From Omphiscola glabra (taxonomy: Eukaryota; Mollusca; Gastropoda; Lymnaeidae): a DNA stretch of 64,000 nt. This document shows positions 1-11,761 of the stretch, piece after piece. Each line of letters starts with the position of its first letter. The stretch's first letter is position 1. The notes beneath the pieces were generated by a model. It saw nothing but the letters and a program-made list of their open reading frames with translations. It was not told the DNA's origin and ran no database searches. The stretch spans positions 20,712,537-20,776,536 of the forward strand of contig OZ024804.1 of the NCBI GenBank assembly GCA_964017045.1. Reading direction: 5' to 3'. The position numbers were made by a program, and so were the translations under genes.

Positions 1-390
1 TTAAAACTAAAAAAAAATATGTTTATAAATATATATATATATTCGTGATTTTTTCTTTTTTGATTTATGGTTTTTGACAATCAAGAACCGGTTTTTTGTT
101 TAGCATCCTTAATAAAAACCACAGAAGGAAAGTAACATGATCATAAACTGAGATGCCATTAAGGTTCAAAGTGTCCAGTAAATGTATGACCATTTATAGC
201 ACCTTGCAATTGTTCAGATCCATTTTATCATTTTATGAATCTTGATATGTTGTAATGAATCAAATATGTTAATTTGCGTCTAATGATTTGTAATGTATAA
301 CTTCTTTGTAAAAATGCTTTCAATAAGTCATGGCGGAAGCATGTTTTTTTTTTGCCATTAATATTATTTTTAAAACTGTTTTTGCATGTT

Positions 391-660
391 CGCCCATGTC
401 CTAAAATGCCCGCCGATGTCCTGAAATCCCCGCCAATATCTTGAAATCCCCGCCCATGTCCTGAAATCCCCGCCCATGTCCTGAAATCCCCGCCCATGTC
501 CTGAAATCCCCGCCCATGTCCTGAAATCCCCGTCCATGTCCTGAAATCACCGCCCATGTCCTGAAATCCCCGCCCATGTCCTGAAATCACCGCCCATGTC
601 CTGAAATCCCCGCCCATATCCTGAAATCACCGCCTATGTCCTGAAATCCCCGCCCATGTC
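391..660. repeat. 20-bp minisatellite
   Basis: About 13.5 head-to-tail copies of a 20-bp unit (consensus tgaaatccccgcccatgtcc) with scattered single-base changes. Open frames through it on the minus strand are a by-product, because the unit has no stop codon in one frame. It sits directly downstream, in minus-strand sense, of a LINE C-terminal fragment. Confidence 0.95.
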
Positions 661-714
661 TTAAATGCATGTGCAATAATTTTATTGAAACACACTGAGA
701 AATTTTGACTTGTG

Positions 715-946
715 TACGGATTGATTGATTGATTGGATATTTATATTGCGCTGGTATCCATGCTACTTTAAAATGCTCTGGTTTTTCATAAATCTGTTTA
801 AACAAAAACGTTTTTAAAGGTTTCTTAAATGATGTTTTATCCTTTTCAACGCCCCTCAAAGATTGAGGCAAACTATTCCATAATTGTGGCGCTATCGCTT
901 CAAAAGAGCCCCCTCCATAAGACTTTTTTCTGTGTTTTTTTCCCAC
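715..946 (-). mobile_element. LINE 3' fragment (end of the reverse-transcriptase ORF)
   Basis: The minus-strand translation begins with residues resembling YGGGSFEAIAPQLWNSLP, then SFKKPLKTFLF. This is the typical far C-terminus of non-LTR retrotransposon polymerases, where an APxLWNSLP motif is followed by a short LKTxLF helix. It runs out into a ttgattgattgattgg tetranucleotide stretch near 720, as expected of a LINE 3' tail. Only the last roughly 75 residues remain and there is no catalytic domain, so this is a dead 5'-truncated copy. Confidence 0.65.
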
Positions 947-1630
947 ACTGGGAATTGTAAGTTAGGATTGCGAAGAAGACCTCAGTTTCTTTAAGGATGC
1001 GTGTTTATGAATCCAAGTTTAATCCCACGTAACTGTAAATTTGTTTTAGTTTATTTGTAAAGGTATTATGTAAAATAATATAATTTAAGTTGTTTTCATT
1101 GATCTTACAAGTAATTAAACTAATCTAACACTGTGACAGATTTTAAAAATTTATTTAAACGCATGCTTAATCTAATTCGTTTGTAATATAGACTACTGAA
1201 TTGTTCGTACGTATAGAACACAATCAGTATCCATAGAATTTTAAAATAACTATCCCTTAAAGTTATTGTTACTTACTATTTTGGCCATCTCTATTCAGTG
1301 ACGTAGGATGAGGGGGTGCGAAAGGCGTCCACTTTTTTTCGGCCAACTGTAGAGAGTTTTTTTTTTTCGTGAAAGTGGTGTTGCAAAATTCTTGACCTAA
1401 CCCTGTCGGCACTATCCCAAGGTACGCCGCTGTCCCCAATCAGGGAACACATGATCCAACAAAAAACAATAATTAGTGTATTGTCTTTCCAAAAATTTTG
1501 TGCAGTTTAAGTGATACAGATTTTACTATACGGATTTGGCCGGGTTGTTGCCATGGCTGTCGCACAACTAGGACAGGACTTTAGGGTGATGTGTTAGTAA
1601 ATTTTATCCATCCGTCATTGTGGCTTTACA
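947..1630. other. unassigned AT-rich sequence
   Basis: I see no open frame, splice pair, tandem array or recognisable mobile-element terminus here. A short C/G-rich patch near 1300-1340 ('gacgtaggatgagggggtgcg') resembles the end of the 'gtagc/gtagg' MITE family seen at 5990, 7270 and 21091, but it is too short to call. Confidence 0.4.
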
Positions 1631-1639
1631 ACCCCTGTA

Positions 1640-1865
1640 GGGCTTTTTGCCTGCCTCACCACCTCCTTCCATCCATCCATCCATGTGGCGCTACCGTCCT
1701 TGTATTACTTTGTCCTGCCTCTCTTTTTCCTTTCACTCGGATCTTCCCTTAATCCCCGTGGCACTACAATCAATGTATGGCTTTCGCCTGCCTCTCATCT
1801 GCCTTAATTCAACTCAGACCTTCATCCATCCTTGTGACGCTACAGCCCACATCCTTCCACTCAGA
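1640..1865. repeat. degenerate ~60-bp tandem repeat, C/T rich
   Basis: Three diverged units share the pieces 'ccatcc..tgtggcgctac', 'gtggcactacaat' and 'tgtgacgctacag', each followed by 'cctgcctctc'-like text. The stretch abuts the minus-strand LINE debris at 1900-2060. Confidence 0.5.
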
Positions 1866-1899
1866 CGTCACTGATATTTTTCTTTTCCAAGCTTGGATT

Positions 1900-2060
1900 C
1901 CTAGCTGCTGGAAATATTTTTCCACATCACCCATCCATCTCTGTCTTTGAGTAATTTAACACCCTCTTCACTCAACTGTCATCTGGAATTCTTTTTTAAG
2001 TACCCTGCCCAGTGTAGCTTGCCCTTTTTAATTCTGCTACTAGCGTGGGATCGTGATATA
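1900..2060 (-). mobile_element. degraded LINE C-terminal fragment, related to the copy at 4.05 kb
   Basis: On the minus strand a frame reads approximately RQRWMGDVEK. This corresponds to RLRWIDDVEKGL at 4150-4180 and to the conserved RWxDDVExDL motif near the end of many non-LTR polymerases. The flanking text also matches the 4.2-4.3 kb copy ('gtgtcctgcc..gg.caatctgcc' against 'taccctgcccagtgtagcttgcc'). Stops and indels break it. Confidence 0.5.
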
Positions 2061-2229
2061 GACTATACACAGCATGTATTTTTTTTCTGAATTAACTAAA
2101 ATATCATTAAAAAATGTTTAGTCTAAAACATAGTATAATGAATTTTCCGTTTAGACAAAAATGAATTCTAATGTGCTCACAACATTTTCATTTCTTATTA
2201 GTTTACAATTCCGTCAAAAAAAAACAATA

Positions 2230-2350
2230 TACAATTGTACCTCGACATCCGAGTTTAATTCCTTGCCTAACCTTGCTCGTATGTCAAATTACTCGTATGT
2301 CAAATTGCTCGTAACTCAAATTTTCCCCATTGAAATTAATAGAAATGCCT
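2230..2350 (+). mobile_element. left end of a mariner/Tc1-like DNA transposon
   Basis: Positions 2230-2247 (tacaattgtacctcgaca) form an inverted repeat, 16 of 18 matching, with 6939-6956 (tgtcgaggtaccactgta). Inside the terminus are sub-terminal direct repeats of the type ctcgtatgtcaaat (2278-2320), which recur as ctcgtatctcaaa near the other end. A TA at each outer border is consistent with mariner/Tc1 insertion. No transposase is visible between the ends. Confidence 0.6.
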
Positions 2351-2554
2351 ATAATCCGTTTCAGCCCACAAATTGCCACACGAGCTGTTTTTGTTACGTG
2401 TTTTTGAATACGAACAATGTATTTGTAGATGACAAGTATTGTATAAAAGCATAATAAAAGAGAATGTAAAGAAGTCACCTGGTTCTATAAAGTGTATCTA
2501 CCTTGGAAATCAGCTGAATTGAGCTTACGGAAGATGCTGGCGGAGGTGTAGGGT

Positions 2555-2645
2555 GCAGTGTTTCTTTCAGGCATACCTCAGGGAGGGCACTGCCCCCCCA
2601 GGAGCAAGTCAAGTGCCCCCCCCCCGGGGGAAAATGAGTAAGAAA
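2555..2645. mobile_element. fragment of a hAT-like MITE
   Basis: The block 'cagtgtttctttcag' followed by 'gggcactgccccccc' and 'gggggaaaat' reappears in rearranged order at 6150-6228, where the sequence ends 'tttctgaaagaaacactg'. The two together point to one MITE family with a CAGTGTTTCTTTCAG terminus; only a piece is present here. Confidence 0.4.
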
Positions 2646-4050
2646 AAATAATTTAAAAAAATAAAATACTTTAAATTTAATTTTTATAAAATTTTTAAAA
2701 GTATTGAAATGTGTGCCTTTAATCGATTACAATTATTGGAACAAATAAAATATCGCTTTGTTCGATATATATTGATGATCCATAGCGTTCAGGTTAATCT
2801 TGTTAAAGGCTCGCAGAAATCGATTATAAATATGGTATTGTTTTGAAAATTGGCCGCTCCTGATCATAAGCTAAATCTTACTTTTTCTGATTCGCAGATA
2901 TTGGTATCTTTTATTTAATTACATTTTGCAGCTGCAAAAGTTAAAAGACTTTTTAATAACCCTGTATTAAACTACCTTTTCATCGATATAAATGTCTGTA
3001 AATTAAATATAGTTCTTGCTAATAAATAAACATGTGCAATCTGTTTTTAAATTATATTTTTTAATAGCATCATGCTTTAAAAAATCATTTTTAGCAAACA
3101 TTTTAATGTACTAGATTCCATAGATGTATGCTGACAAAGATAAAAGGAAAATTTAAAAATTATAATAATAATAATTTTAAAACAAAAAAATTAGGAATTT
3201 ACCGGTTACTTACAAATAGTGGACATTTCATCATAATTATTAAATCGAGTGTTTCTAATTTTTTAACACAGTTTCGGGAACAGAGTAAAATGATTTTAAA
3301 AAATAGTCTTTATTTATTAAATCCCCAATGACTTTTCTCTGTTAATATGATTATAATAAACAATCTTCCCCAGCTGCTTGAACTATTTAAAAAAAAATAT
3401 TTTAAGATGATAATCCAGTAGAAAGAATATAATATATATTTAAACAACGAATAAAAAAAAATCGAGTATTTCGATTATCTTGTAAATGCCATTTTTGGTA
3501 GTACGTGTAGTTAAAAAAAAAATATATGGAATTGGTAAAAAAAAATTTTTCAAGATTAATATCGAAGAGGCAAGTTGTAATGATCTGAAGCAAATTATAG
3601 TAGTCTAAATTTCTTAATTAACATTTCAATCAACTGAATATTGAGAATTGAAAATTTCATAATTTATACGAAAAAAAATCACACATTAATAAATATATGA
3701 GTCTTTTGTAAAAAATTCTTGACTTCTGAACAATTATGTCGGTTACATATGATTTATAAATACATACCAATTTTGAAAACCCATAAAGATATAGTCTTTA
3801 GCATTTTGTACAGAAAAGCTTTTTTTCTTTTTGATTTTGGTGAAACTTGGAAATATTTTGAAATAAACGTATGTTTTTGGTTTTTCTTTTTCGTTCAAAA
3901 TGTAAAACTATTTTAGCATAACCTAAGGGCTCCCAATTGGACTGAATTTATTTAATATTGTACTGATGGAAGAGTTAGTGATGTCCTGTTATTATAGTTA
4001 TTTCTAGCGCTTCGCACCCAAATGTCTAAAATGTTTACATCAGTGGCGCT
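2646..4050. other. unassigned AT-rich sequence
   Basis: Very AT-rich with many A/T runs. Short open frames (for example 3128-3331) have lysine/asparagine-rich low-complexity translations. I found no splice signals flanking a coding-like segment, no tandem array and no mobile-element hallmark. Confidence 0.4.
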
Positions 4051-4054
4051 TCTT

Positions 4055-5110
4055 CCCATTTAAGGCCCTGGCCTGCTCCACCCCATTCTTCCATTGGGAT
4101 CGATCCATCGCTTTACACCTCCATGTGCGAACCCCAACCTTTGTAAGCCCTTCTCTACATCGTCAATCCATCTCAGTCTTGGTCGACCAGTGAGCCGTCT
4201 GCCCCTAGGTTTCTGCCTGTAGATCGTTTTTGTTGCTCCAGAATCCGGCATCCTTTCAATGTGTCCTGCCTAGGGCAATCTGCCTTTTTTTTATATTGTT
4301 GTGACTATGGATGGGTATTTGTACAATTGATATAGCTCTTAGTTTGTATGGATTCCCAAAACAAAATTGTCTATCATCGGGTCATATATTTAGCATGTTC
4401 TCTGCTTTTCTGGTAGGAACCAAGTCTCACTACCGGTCTTGTGATAGTGGTGTATACTGCCTTCTTTGTTCCCTTAGCGAGATTTTTGCTTTGAAGTAGC
4501 TTTTGTAAATTGAAATAAGAACGGTTGCATGCTGTTATTCTTTCTTGCACCTCCGATTGTATTTCCTCTTGCTTATTTATAGTCACCCCTAGATATTTGA
4601 AAGTAGCTACCCTCTCAAAGACGTAGATGTTCATATTGATGAAGTCATCAGTGCATATTTCCTGACATTATCATAAATATTGCCTTCGCTTTATTTACAT
4701 CAAGACCAGCTTTGACCGTCACATCTTCAAGTTCCCTGAAAGTTTTAATTATATCATCAATGCTGTTTCTACCAAGTAGCGCTATATCGTCTGTGTAGGC
4801 CAGGTATCGCAGTGGCTGGCTTTATAAAGTTCCTTATGGTTGTTCTGTACCACCTCTCAGGTGCTCACACGTATGTTTCTAATGCTTTTTTCTAAAGTTT
4901 TGTTGAAAATGATACACGGATTTCCTTGTCTGAGGCCCAGATTGATTGGGAACTCCCTCAAGTACTCCCTCTGTAATTTGATTCTACTTTTGTAGTTATC
5001 CATCGTCATATGTATGAGTCGGGTAAGTTTGTTAAGGAATCCAAGTTCCAGCACAGCATCGTTCATGTATTTCCTGTCTATGCTATCATAACCTGATTTG
5101 TAGTCCACAT
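4055..5110 (-). pseudogene. broken non-LTR retrotransposon (LINE) polymerase, minus strand
   Basis: Three collinear minus-strand pieces belong to one reverse transcriptase in different frames. At 4857-5108 the RT core reads GYDSIDRKYM, later LGLRQGNPC, equivalent to the family's xYDSIDR and GLRQGDP blocks; Asp has become Asn in the second. At 4374-4634 the post-RT segment reads FKYLGVTINKQEEIQSEVQERI. At 4060-4251 the C-terminus reads GRRLTGRPRLRWIDDVEKGLQ. Stops and frame changes separate the pieces and the YxDD active site is not intact in any open frame, so the copy is inactive. It lies between the mariner-like termini at 2230 and 6956, either nested in that element or placed there by chance. 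Confidence 0.8.
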
Positions 5111-5299
5111 ATAGTTAGTGTATGTTGATATATTCTTAGCATTTTTCTACGAGACATCTAACAGTAAATATATGAACGTTTGAAATGCCCCATCACACAT
5201 TGTCTTAAAGATACATTGAATACAGTGCATGATACCCTCACTAGGTAACTCTTGTTACCAGTGAAATATCCGCATCAACACCAGGCACAGAAACATTGC

Positions 5300-5375
5300 A
5301 AATCCCATCTGCATCATAGGAGCCATAATGATCAATAAATTGATCGTGGGCCCTTAATAGACAGAAAAAGAAGAA
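5300..5375 (+). mobile_element. retroelement 3'-end relic with GAA-rich tail
   Basis: The text 'cataggagcc..aatgatcaat..attgatcgtgggccct' followed by an 'agaaaaagaagaagaa' tail is nearly repeated at 57492-57555 ('cataggagccagaatgatca', then 'gatcgtgggccct' and a gaagaagataagaag tail). A shared body with a short purine tail suggests the 3' end of one LINE or SINE family. Confidence 0.5.
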
Positions 5376-5984
5376 GAAAAATTTGCACCACAATGCATCA
5401 CTGCATTTTGAATTTATTATTTTTAAATTAAGGTGACCCCTGCCCTCATTTTTGTTCAAACTCTTCGGATTCCTCAATTTCTGCTACCCCCCCCCTTTTT
5501 TTTTTTCCTTGACGTCGATCAATGTGACTACCGGGTTGAATCTAAACTTGTGTCAAATGATTCACTTCGGCACACCACAACCAGAATGAATTTAGTTTGT
5601 GTCTGGCACTGGTCGCCATAATGCCTCCCCCGACGCTTGAAAAATTATTTCCCCGGATCAAATGAAAGTCTTATCAAAACATTCGAATCATGTATACTCC
5701 AAAATGCACCTTTTGATTGTTAAACAATCACACATTTTCTGCTGCCCTACTTCCAGATAAAAATTACTTGCCATGACAGCCAAATTTGGTGCTGATATAT
5801 ACACTGCCCAGCGGCGTGCCTAGTGTTAGCGCCACACTAGGTGGGTTAACTATTTTGCCACGCTACCTTTCTCGATAGAAACTCTGCAGATGTCCGAAAA
5901 TCCCGCCGCTCTATCTAAAGAAAAAATGACACATGGGAAGACCAAATGTTGCCCCCCCCCCCTTCTACGTCACTGACGTGAGTC

Positions 5985-6240
5985 TTTGATGACAGGGGAC
6001 AAGATTCATTTTTAACCCCCCCCCCCACCCCGCTAAACTCTGAAACCTATTATTTTCATCCATTAACACTATAGCCCATTAGATGCCCCCGCTAGTCTGG
6101 CGCCCAGGGACATATGTCCCATCTGCCTCCCCTTAGCTACGCCTCTGGCCACTGAAAAACTGGCACTGCCCCCCCCCCCAACGTCAAAAGTGCCCCCTCG
6201 GGGGAAAATTTCTGAAAGAAACACTGGTAGGGTGGAGGAG
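5985..6240. mobile_element. hAT-like MITE debris, two fused fragments
   Basis: The first part (5990-6148) shares 'ggggacaagattcatttt', a C-run, and a closing 'ctacgcctct' with the element at 7270-7462. The second part (6150-6228) carries 'ggcactgccccc', 'agtgcccc' and the terminus 'tttctgaaagaaacactg' seen inverted at 2555. Both resemble non-autonomous hAT elements with CAGxGGCGTAG or CAGTGTTT type ends. Confidence 0.5.
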
Positions 6241-6401
6241 ATAGGAGATACTTCGTTCATTTACCGGGTACACTGTTAATGCTAAATTCTTTCGGTCACT
6301 TTAATTCACTTATTCGTTACATTCTTAATGCTACACTTAATCCTTAAACTTAATGAACTTAACTAAACTTCCTTGAACTAAATTGAACTTTTCATTGGTT
6401 A

Positions 6402-6683
6402 GGCATGTGCCTCGTTGGTGGGGCATGTGCCTCGTTGGTGGGGCATGTGCCTCGTTGGTGGGGCATGTGCCTCGTTGGTGGTGGCATGTGCCTCGTTGGT
6501 GGGGGCATGTGCCTCGTTGGTGGGGGCATGTGCCTCGTTGGTGGGGGCATGTGCCTCGTTGGTGGGGGCATGTGTCTCGTTGGTGGGGGCATGTGCCTCG
6601 TTGGTGGGGGCATGTGCCTCGTTGGTGGTGGCATGTGCCTCGTTGGTGGGGGCATGTGCCTCGTTGGTGGGGGCATGTGCCTA
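6402..6683. repeat. 20-21 bp minisatellite
   Basis: Fourteen or so units of catgtgcctcgttggtgggg(g). The first units are 20 bp and later ones 21 bp because of an extra G. All frames on both strands are open through it, giving spurious tryptophan- or proline-rich ORFs. Confidence 0.95.
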
Positions 6684-6839
6684 GCCTTAAATCATGTGGC
6701 TCAATCTAATTCATATTATAATTATTTCTATACGTCTCTCTGAATATTACATGTTGGGGAGCAGATCTGTTTGACCAAGCTCCGATTATGTCCCTTTTTG
6801 TTTCTTTAGCTTAATTTTCGTCGCTGCAGCCGGCCGATC

Positions 6840-6956
6840 TGGCTCCTCGTATCTCAAATATTTCTCGTATCTCAAAGCAAAACCTCGCTCGCTCGACGGC
6901 TCGTATCTCAAAAAATCTCGTATGTCGCGGCACTCGTGTGTCGAGGTACCACTGTA
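6840..6956 (-). mobile_element. right end of a mariner/Tc1-like DNA transposon
   Basis: Ends with tgtcgaggtaccactgta (6939-6956), the inverted partner of 2230-2247. Upstream are repeated ctcgtatctcaaa motifs, matching the sub-terminal repeats of the left end. The two ends are 4.7 kb apart, with LINE pieces, MITE fragments and a minisatellite between them. Confidence 0.6.
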
Positions 6957-7269
6957 TTTTAATTGCTAGACTAGCCGAGGTGACTCATATAGAGTCCCAA
7001 AGGGCTATAACAACCAAGGAAGTAAATCGTCCTGTGACCCACGACAGTATTTCACTGTGTCCCCAATGGTGATGACTCATTGTATTACCCAGGGCGGTCA
7101 CTAACTATGTGGACCACCTTTCGTGCGGGGACAGAATACTGTTTACAGTTAACTTAAAAGTAGAATTGGCTGAAGAGAATACATAGGAGAGGTTAAAATA
7201 GAAATTTTAACTTTGGGTTTCAGCAACCATAGTTGCAAAAGCGGATGCTTGTACAATATTCATGAATAT

Positions 7270-7462
7270 CGTCATAGGCATAGCTAGAGTGTTTGGCGCC
7301 TGGGGACAAGATTCATTTTAAAGCACCCTCTTTTCCCTTTTTCAACTCTCAAACCCATTATTTTCATCAATAAAATAATAACAAAGCACATTTTGGCGCC
7401 CCTAACTAGCTGGCCCCCGGGTACATCTGTTCTCCCCTGCCCCCCCTACGATACGCCTCTCA
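7270..7462. mobile_element. hAT-like MITE
   Basis: Begins 'cataggcatagctagagtg', continues 'ggggacaagattcatttta' and closes 'ctacgatacgcctctca'. The degenerate terminal inverted repeat (GCATAGCTAG against CTACGATACGCC) and internal text match the copy at 5990-6148. No clear target-site duplication remains. Confidence 0.5.
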
Positions 7463-7494
7463 GTATCGTGATGTGGTATACATTTTTAGACCAG

Positions 7495-7655
7495 GCATTC
7501 ACAAACTTTCACTACACCGAGAATTGACAAATTGTGACTACAACAGGCATTGTGAAACTGTCACTATACCAGGCATTGACAAACTTTCACTACACTAGGC
7601 ATGAACAAATTGTCACTTAAATAAGGCATTGACAACTATCACTGTACTTAGCATA
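7495..7655. repeat. diverged ~29-bp tandem repeat
   Basis: Units carry 'aggcattgacaaactttcac' with 'tacacca/tacacta' linkers; about five copies, 70-85% alike by eye. Confidence 0.6.
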
Positions 7656-7889
7656 CACGACGTCCATTAAGAGTAATCTGCTAGTGAATACATTAGATGT
7701 GTAACAAGAACTGGGGTCAATTTGACCAGCAGCCTTTTCAGTTCAGGAATTGTCCAAGAGAGGAAAAAAAATGAATATTTGTATCTGAATCAATACCATA
7801 ATATAAATACACATTTCATTGAGGAAATATTATCTTCCAGTAGACGCTCACGCAAACCATTATTCTGACAATGTTGTCAAATGCGTAAA

Positions 7890-7975
7890 GCTAGGGGTCG
7901 GGGGGGGGGGGGTCGTCCTCAGTATGAGTTTATACCGCCAAGGGGGTCGCTGATGGGAAAAAGTTTGAAAACCAC
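7890..7975. mobile_element. possible hAT terminus fragment
   Basis: A poly-G stretch followed by 'gggggtcgctgatgggaaa' and 'gtttgaaaaccactg' resembles the closing end of SPIN/hAT-type MITEs (gttgagaaccactg). No opposite end was found. Confidence 0.3.
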
Positions 7976-8659
7976 TGTCTACTCATCTCTTTTACGATCC
8001 AGTCATAGCATTTATTTACACATAAAATCCCATTCTAAAATATAGTTAGGCCTGAAATTGAAATAATAACCATTTTGGTGCAGCAATCATTCTTGTAGCA
8101 AATAACATGTCACCATGCTATTTTAAACTTTGTAACAAGCTACGAAATTAACAAACACAAACATGATTTTTGAGAAATGCCGCTAGACCACCTTTATACC
8201 GAATAACACGTCTGGGACCGTGTACGCTATGTCCCTTGCACACAATGCGGGTAGTTAATCGTCAACAAGGCATTGATCGCGTTAACTGACAACACACTGT
8301 GGCCTACATTCTGGTTTTACACAGGATTCTAAAGCACGACCACAGCCGTATGTGCTCTTGTGTATACGTCGTTGCAACAAAGCAGGTATAACTTCTATGA
8401 TTTTTTTTTTTTTTTAGTTTTTGGTTTACTTTGCAGGTACTGTTAAGATTGGATAATTCTAAGAACATTTCTTGAAGTATGCAAGGCACTTAAAATTGTA
8501 TTTTTACATTTTATTGTCATTAAGTGAACCTGGCATCTAGTTACATTTCTACTTGTTGACACACATATATTAACAGTGATCAATTCTTAACGTGTTTTCT
8601 GCACATCTGGTAGGGCTTTTTGACGCTAGTTTCAGACGAGAAGGTAAGTGTTTCTATGA

Positions 8660-8945
8660 GACTCTCGATTACATTTTGAAACTGTAGATGATTTTGTGAG
8701 AAGCTGTAAGATGATATTGTGAGACTCTATAAGATGATATTGTGAGACGCTATAAAATGGAATTGTGAGACGCTATAAGATGATATTCTGAGACGCTATA
8801 AGATGATATTGTGAGACTGCTGGTGATATTATGAGTCTGTATGTGATATTGAAAGATGTCATAAGATGATATTGTAGTTGCTTTTGGATACTGCGAGGCG
8901 CTATAAGATGATATGTTGACACAGTATATGGTATTGTGAAATGCT
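8660..8945. repeat. diverged ~23-bp minisatellite
   Basis: About twelve copies of gagacgctataagatgatat plus ttgt with length variation. The left part is regular and the right part breaks up. Confidence 0.8.
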
Positions 8946-9564
8946 GGATTTGCATGCTATTTTGATTTAAAAGATGACATTGGCAAATAATAAAAGGGAG
9001 AGGGCTAGATTTTAGACGTCACTACGAGTAGCTATATAATATTGTGAGGCGCTAGATAAGTGGTTCTCAAAAATAGTCAGGGGTGGGGTGAAAGTCATGG
9101 GAGGTGTTAAGGGTTGCTAGACTAGGACTTCAAATGAGGCCCTGCGGAATAATATAGAAGTTCAGTTTTTAAAAAATAAAATTACGCCTATATATATGTT
9201 TGAAAAAATAAAAATTACAATTTCAATGTTGGTTTAAAATAACATACAACAAAGAGAGAAAAGGTCTTTGATAAACATACAACAAAGCGGGAAAAGACGT
9301 TTGATATAACTTTCAAAACGACTGAGATCAGCACAAAACATTTGACATAGCTGGGTGTTATGAGCTGATACATCGTATAACTTTTTACATTAAATTGACT
9401 TTTAAAAATGAGCTGAAAACTGTCACGTTCGTTATTCAATACTTCCAGTCACAACACTTGCTGCTTTAGCTTTATATCGCATTGAATTGTTTTTTAGCTA
9501 AATCGTGAAACTCACAAACAATCGGCTGAAAACGTTTCTTACCGCGTTTAAATTTCACAAGAAA

Positions 9565-9710
9565 CTTTGCTTAGAGTATGGGAGATTATCTTTATAGAGC
9601 CAGAAGGATAAGAGTGTGGAAGATTATCTGTATAAAGACACCGAGCTGAGAGTGCGGAAAATTATCTGTTATAGACACAAGGCTGAGAATGTGGACGATT
9701 ATCTGTAAAG
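9565..9710. repeat. ~45-bp diverged tandem repeat
   Basis: Four copies around the shared core 'gagtatgggagattatct', 'gagtgtggaagattatctgt', 'gagtgcggaaaattatctgt' and 'gaatgtggacgattatctgt'. Confidence 0.7.
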
Positions 9711-10014
9711 CATTTACCAAAATCAACATATTTCAATAAAATGAAGGAGCTAGAAATCGAAACGCTTACATTCTTTCAGTAAGGCGGAGGTGTGGTGGTG
9801 AAAATAATTCTTGAATAGAGCACTTCTTCCACGATACGAAAATTGCAATTGCACGTAGTCATACTATTGCAACCAATTTGTATTGCCTATTGTTTCTTTC
9901 ATCGACAACATCTGGTTGCTAAAGAAAAAAAAAACTGTGACTGCAATGAGTGCCGTGAGTTAAATCTATGCTTACGCACTCGGTGATTGATAGTTCATGA
10001 CGCTCTGTGTTCAA

Positions 10015-10235
10015 GATGCCTATCTTGTTGCTTCTTTCAGACAATTTTTGACACAAATGCGTCTCTGAGTGCTTACTTTGAAGCAATCACACACCTTGTT
10101 GTTTCATTCAGACACTTGTTGGCACAAATGCGTCTCTGAATGCTTACTTTAAATCCATCACACACATTGCTGTTTCATTCAGACACTTGTTGGCACAAAT
10201 GATTCTTTGAGCTTTAAACTTTGAAGCCATTACAC
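10015..10235. repeat. ~72-bp tandem repeat, three copies
   Basis: Units share 'ttgttgtttcattcagacac', 'ttggcacaaatgcgtctctga' and 'cttactttgaa'. Copies are about 85% alike by eye. Confidence 0.75.
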
Positions 10236-10564
10236 ACGACAATGCCCATATAACATAAATAGTTGCTTAATTTAATAAAAATGAAATAGTATATATGTCT
10301 TTCTAACTTTGGGTTAGTTAAACTTTAATTATATTTAATTTCAAGTTTGGCCATCTCATACTTTCCTCGTTTCCTCGTTTGTTCAAGCTAACAGGAAGTG
10401 TGAGATGCAAGTTTGGTAAATTATTTGGTTTTAATGTGCGTTCATTTGTATATGCTCTGTAAGAAACTCTAAGAGGTGCATAATTTTCTTTGAGTTTTCA
10501 TTAGTGAATGCACATTTCACTCATAATCTGCATGTTCCGTTCTCACAACTGCATCTGATGGAAG

Positions 10565-11101
10565 GTGTTTTATTGTGACTGTCAACCCTTCCAACAACTC
10601 AAGAATGTCTGGGCCTCCAAACACTTGAATACCAAACTGAAGATCAGAAACTTCAACACCATGGTGAAACCTTTTCTACTGTATGGTGCAGAAACATGTA
10701 GAACCACTGCTGGGAATATGAAGAGAATCCATTCCTTCATCAATAACTGCCTGAGAAGGATTCTCGGGATTCACTGGCCCGACAGAATCAGCAACCAGAA
10801 ACTGTGGCAACGGACAAAGCAAGAACCGGTAGAACAAGAGATCCTCCAAAGAAGATGGAGATGGATCGGCCATACGCTCAGGAAACCTGCCTCCAGCATA
10901 ACTAGACAAGCCTTGAACTGGAATCCTCAAGGAAAACGGAAAAGAGGCAGGCCGAGGAACACTTGGCGCCGTGAAGTGGAAGCGGATACCAAGAAACTTG
11001 GCCACACTTGGGGGAGGCTGGAGAGATTTGCTCAGGATCGTGATGCCTGGAGGGCTCTTGTAGGCGGCCTATGTCCTAGAAATGACCACAGACGCCGATG
11101 A
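10565..11101 (+). pseudogene. 5'-truncated LINE: C-terminal part of the polymerase ORF
   Basis: An open frame of about 178 codons matches the end of a common metazoan non-LTR polymerase. In order it has [11 protein letters not shown], then [70 protein letters not shown] and finally [16 protein letters not shown]. The catalytic fingers and palm are missing upstream, so the first Met is not a real start. The reading frame is clean, which implies a rather recent insertion. After the stop comes a short untranslated tail ending in 'gaaagaagaagaac', a short-repeat 3' tail of the kind used by many LINEs. It represents a dead-on-arrival 5'-truncated copy; no host function is implied. Confidence 0.85.
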
Positions 11102-11500
11102 AGATCGGCTGCTGTTCCTCGAGGACGAAAAGGCGAAAGAAGAAGAACCCTTGCTCAAAGCAAGACATTGCATAGAAATATGAACATTGTCCATGACGTT
11201 TCTGCTCAAAAAACTTAAAAAACCAGGCTCTGAAAATATTTACTAAGCGTATGCATCCATTACATTAAGAATAAGTAAGCCGTGAAAAAAAAAAGTTAGA
11301 TATCTAAAACCTAAACCATACTAAATAATTATTTGATTCTTATTAGCTCAGGTATAGCTTGATGTAATTAATTAGTCTATTGTATAATTAATAAATTATA
11401 ATGTTCATTTGTATTTTGATATAACTGTGTAATTGTCTACCATAGAATGGCATGCCAACTGTTGTTCTTAGAATGCTTACGTGTTAAGACAGGGGGGTGA
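11102..11500. other. unassigned AT-rich sequence
   Basis: Contains the LINE tail (to about 11155) and then AT-rich DNA without open frames or repeats I can support. Confidence 0.4.
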
Positions 11501-11761
11501 TTTTCCGGTCCTTAGAGGGCTGTGGCCGGAACAAGTTGAGAATCACTGTGCTCGATGTTAGTGTTATATGTTATATATATTGTGAGCAGCTGGGTTTTAT
11601 TAGAAGATGCTAGATGTTGTGAGAAGCTAGTTGCTCTGAGGATTTAGTTTTTATTGAGAAATGCTAGAAGCTAAGTCTTGTGAGAAGCGAGTGGTAGTGA
11701 AATGCCATATGTTGCTTTGGACGCTACACGGAATTTTGTATCGATTTATTTTCAAACAGGT

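Noticed and set aside
6383..6743. Overlapping frames on both strands reading Trp-rich or Pro-rich repeats
   Set aside because: All frames are open through a 20-21 bp minisatellite, which is expected by chance for that unit.
11500..11560. Isolated 'gttgagaatcactgtg' hAT-like end
   Set aside because: Only one short terminus, with no partner or internal match.
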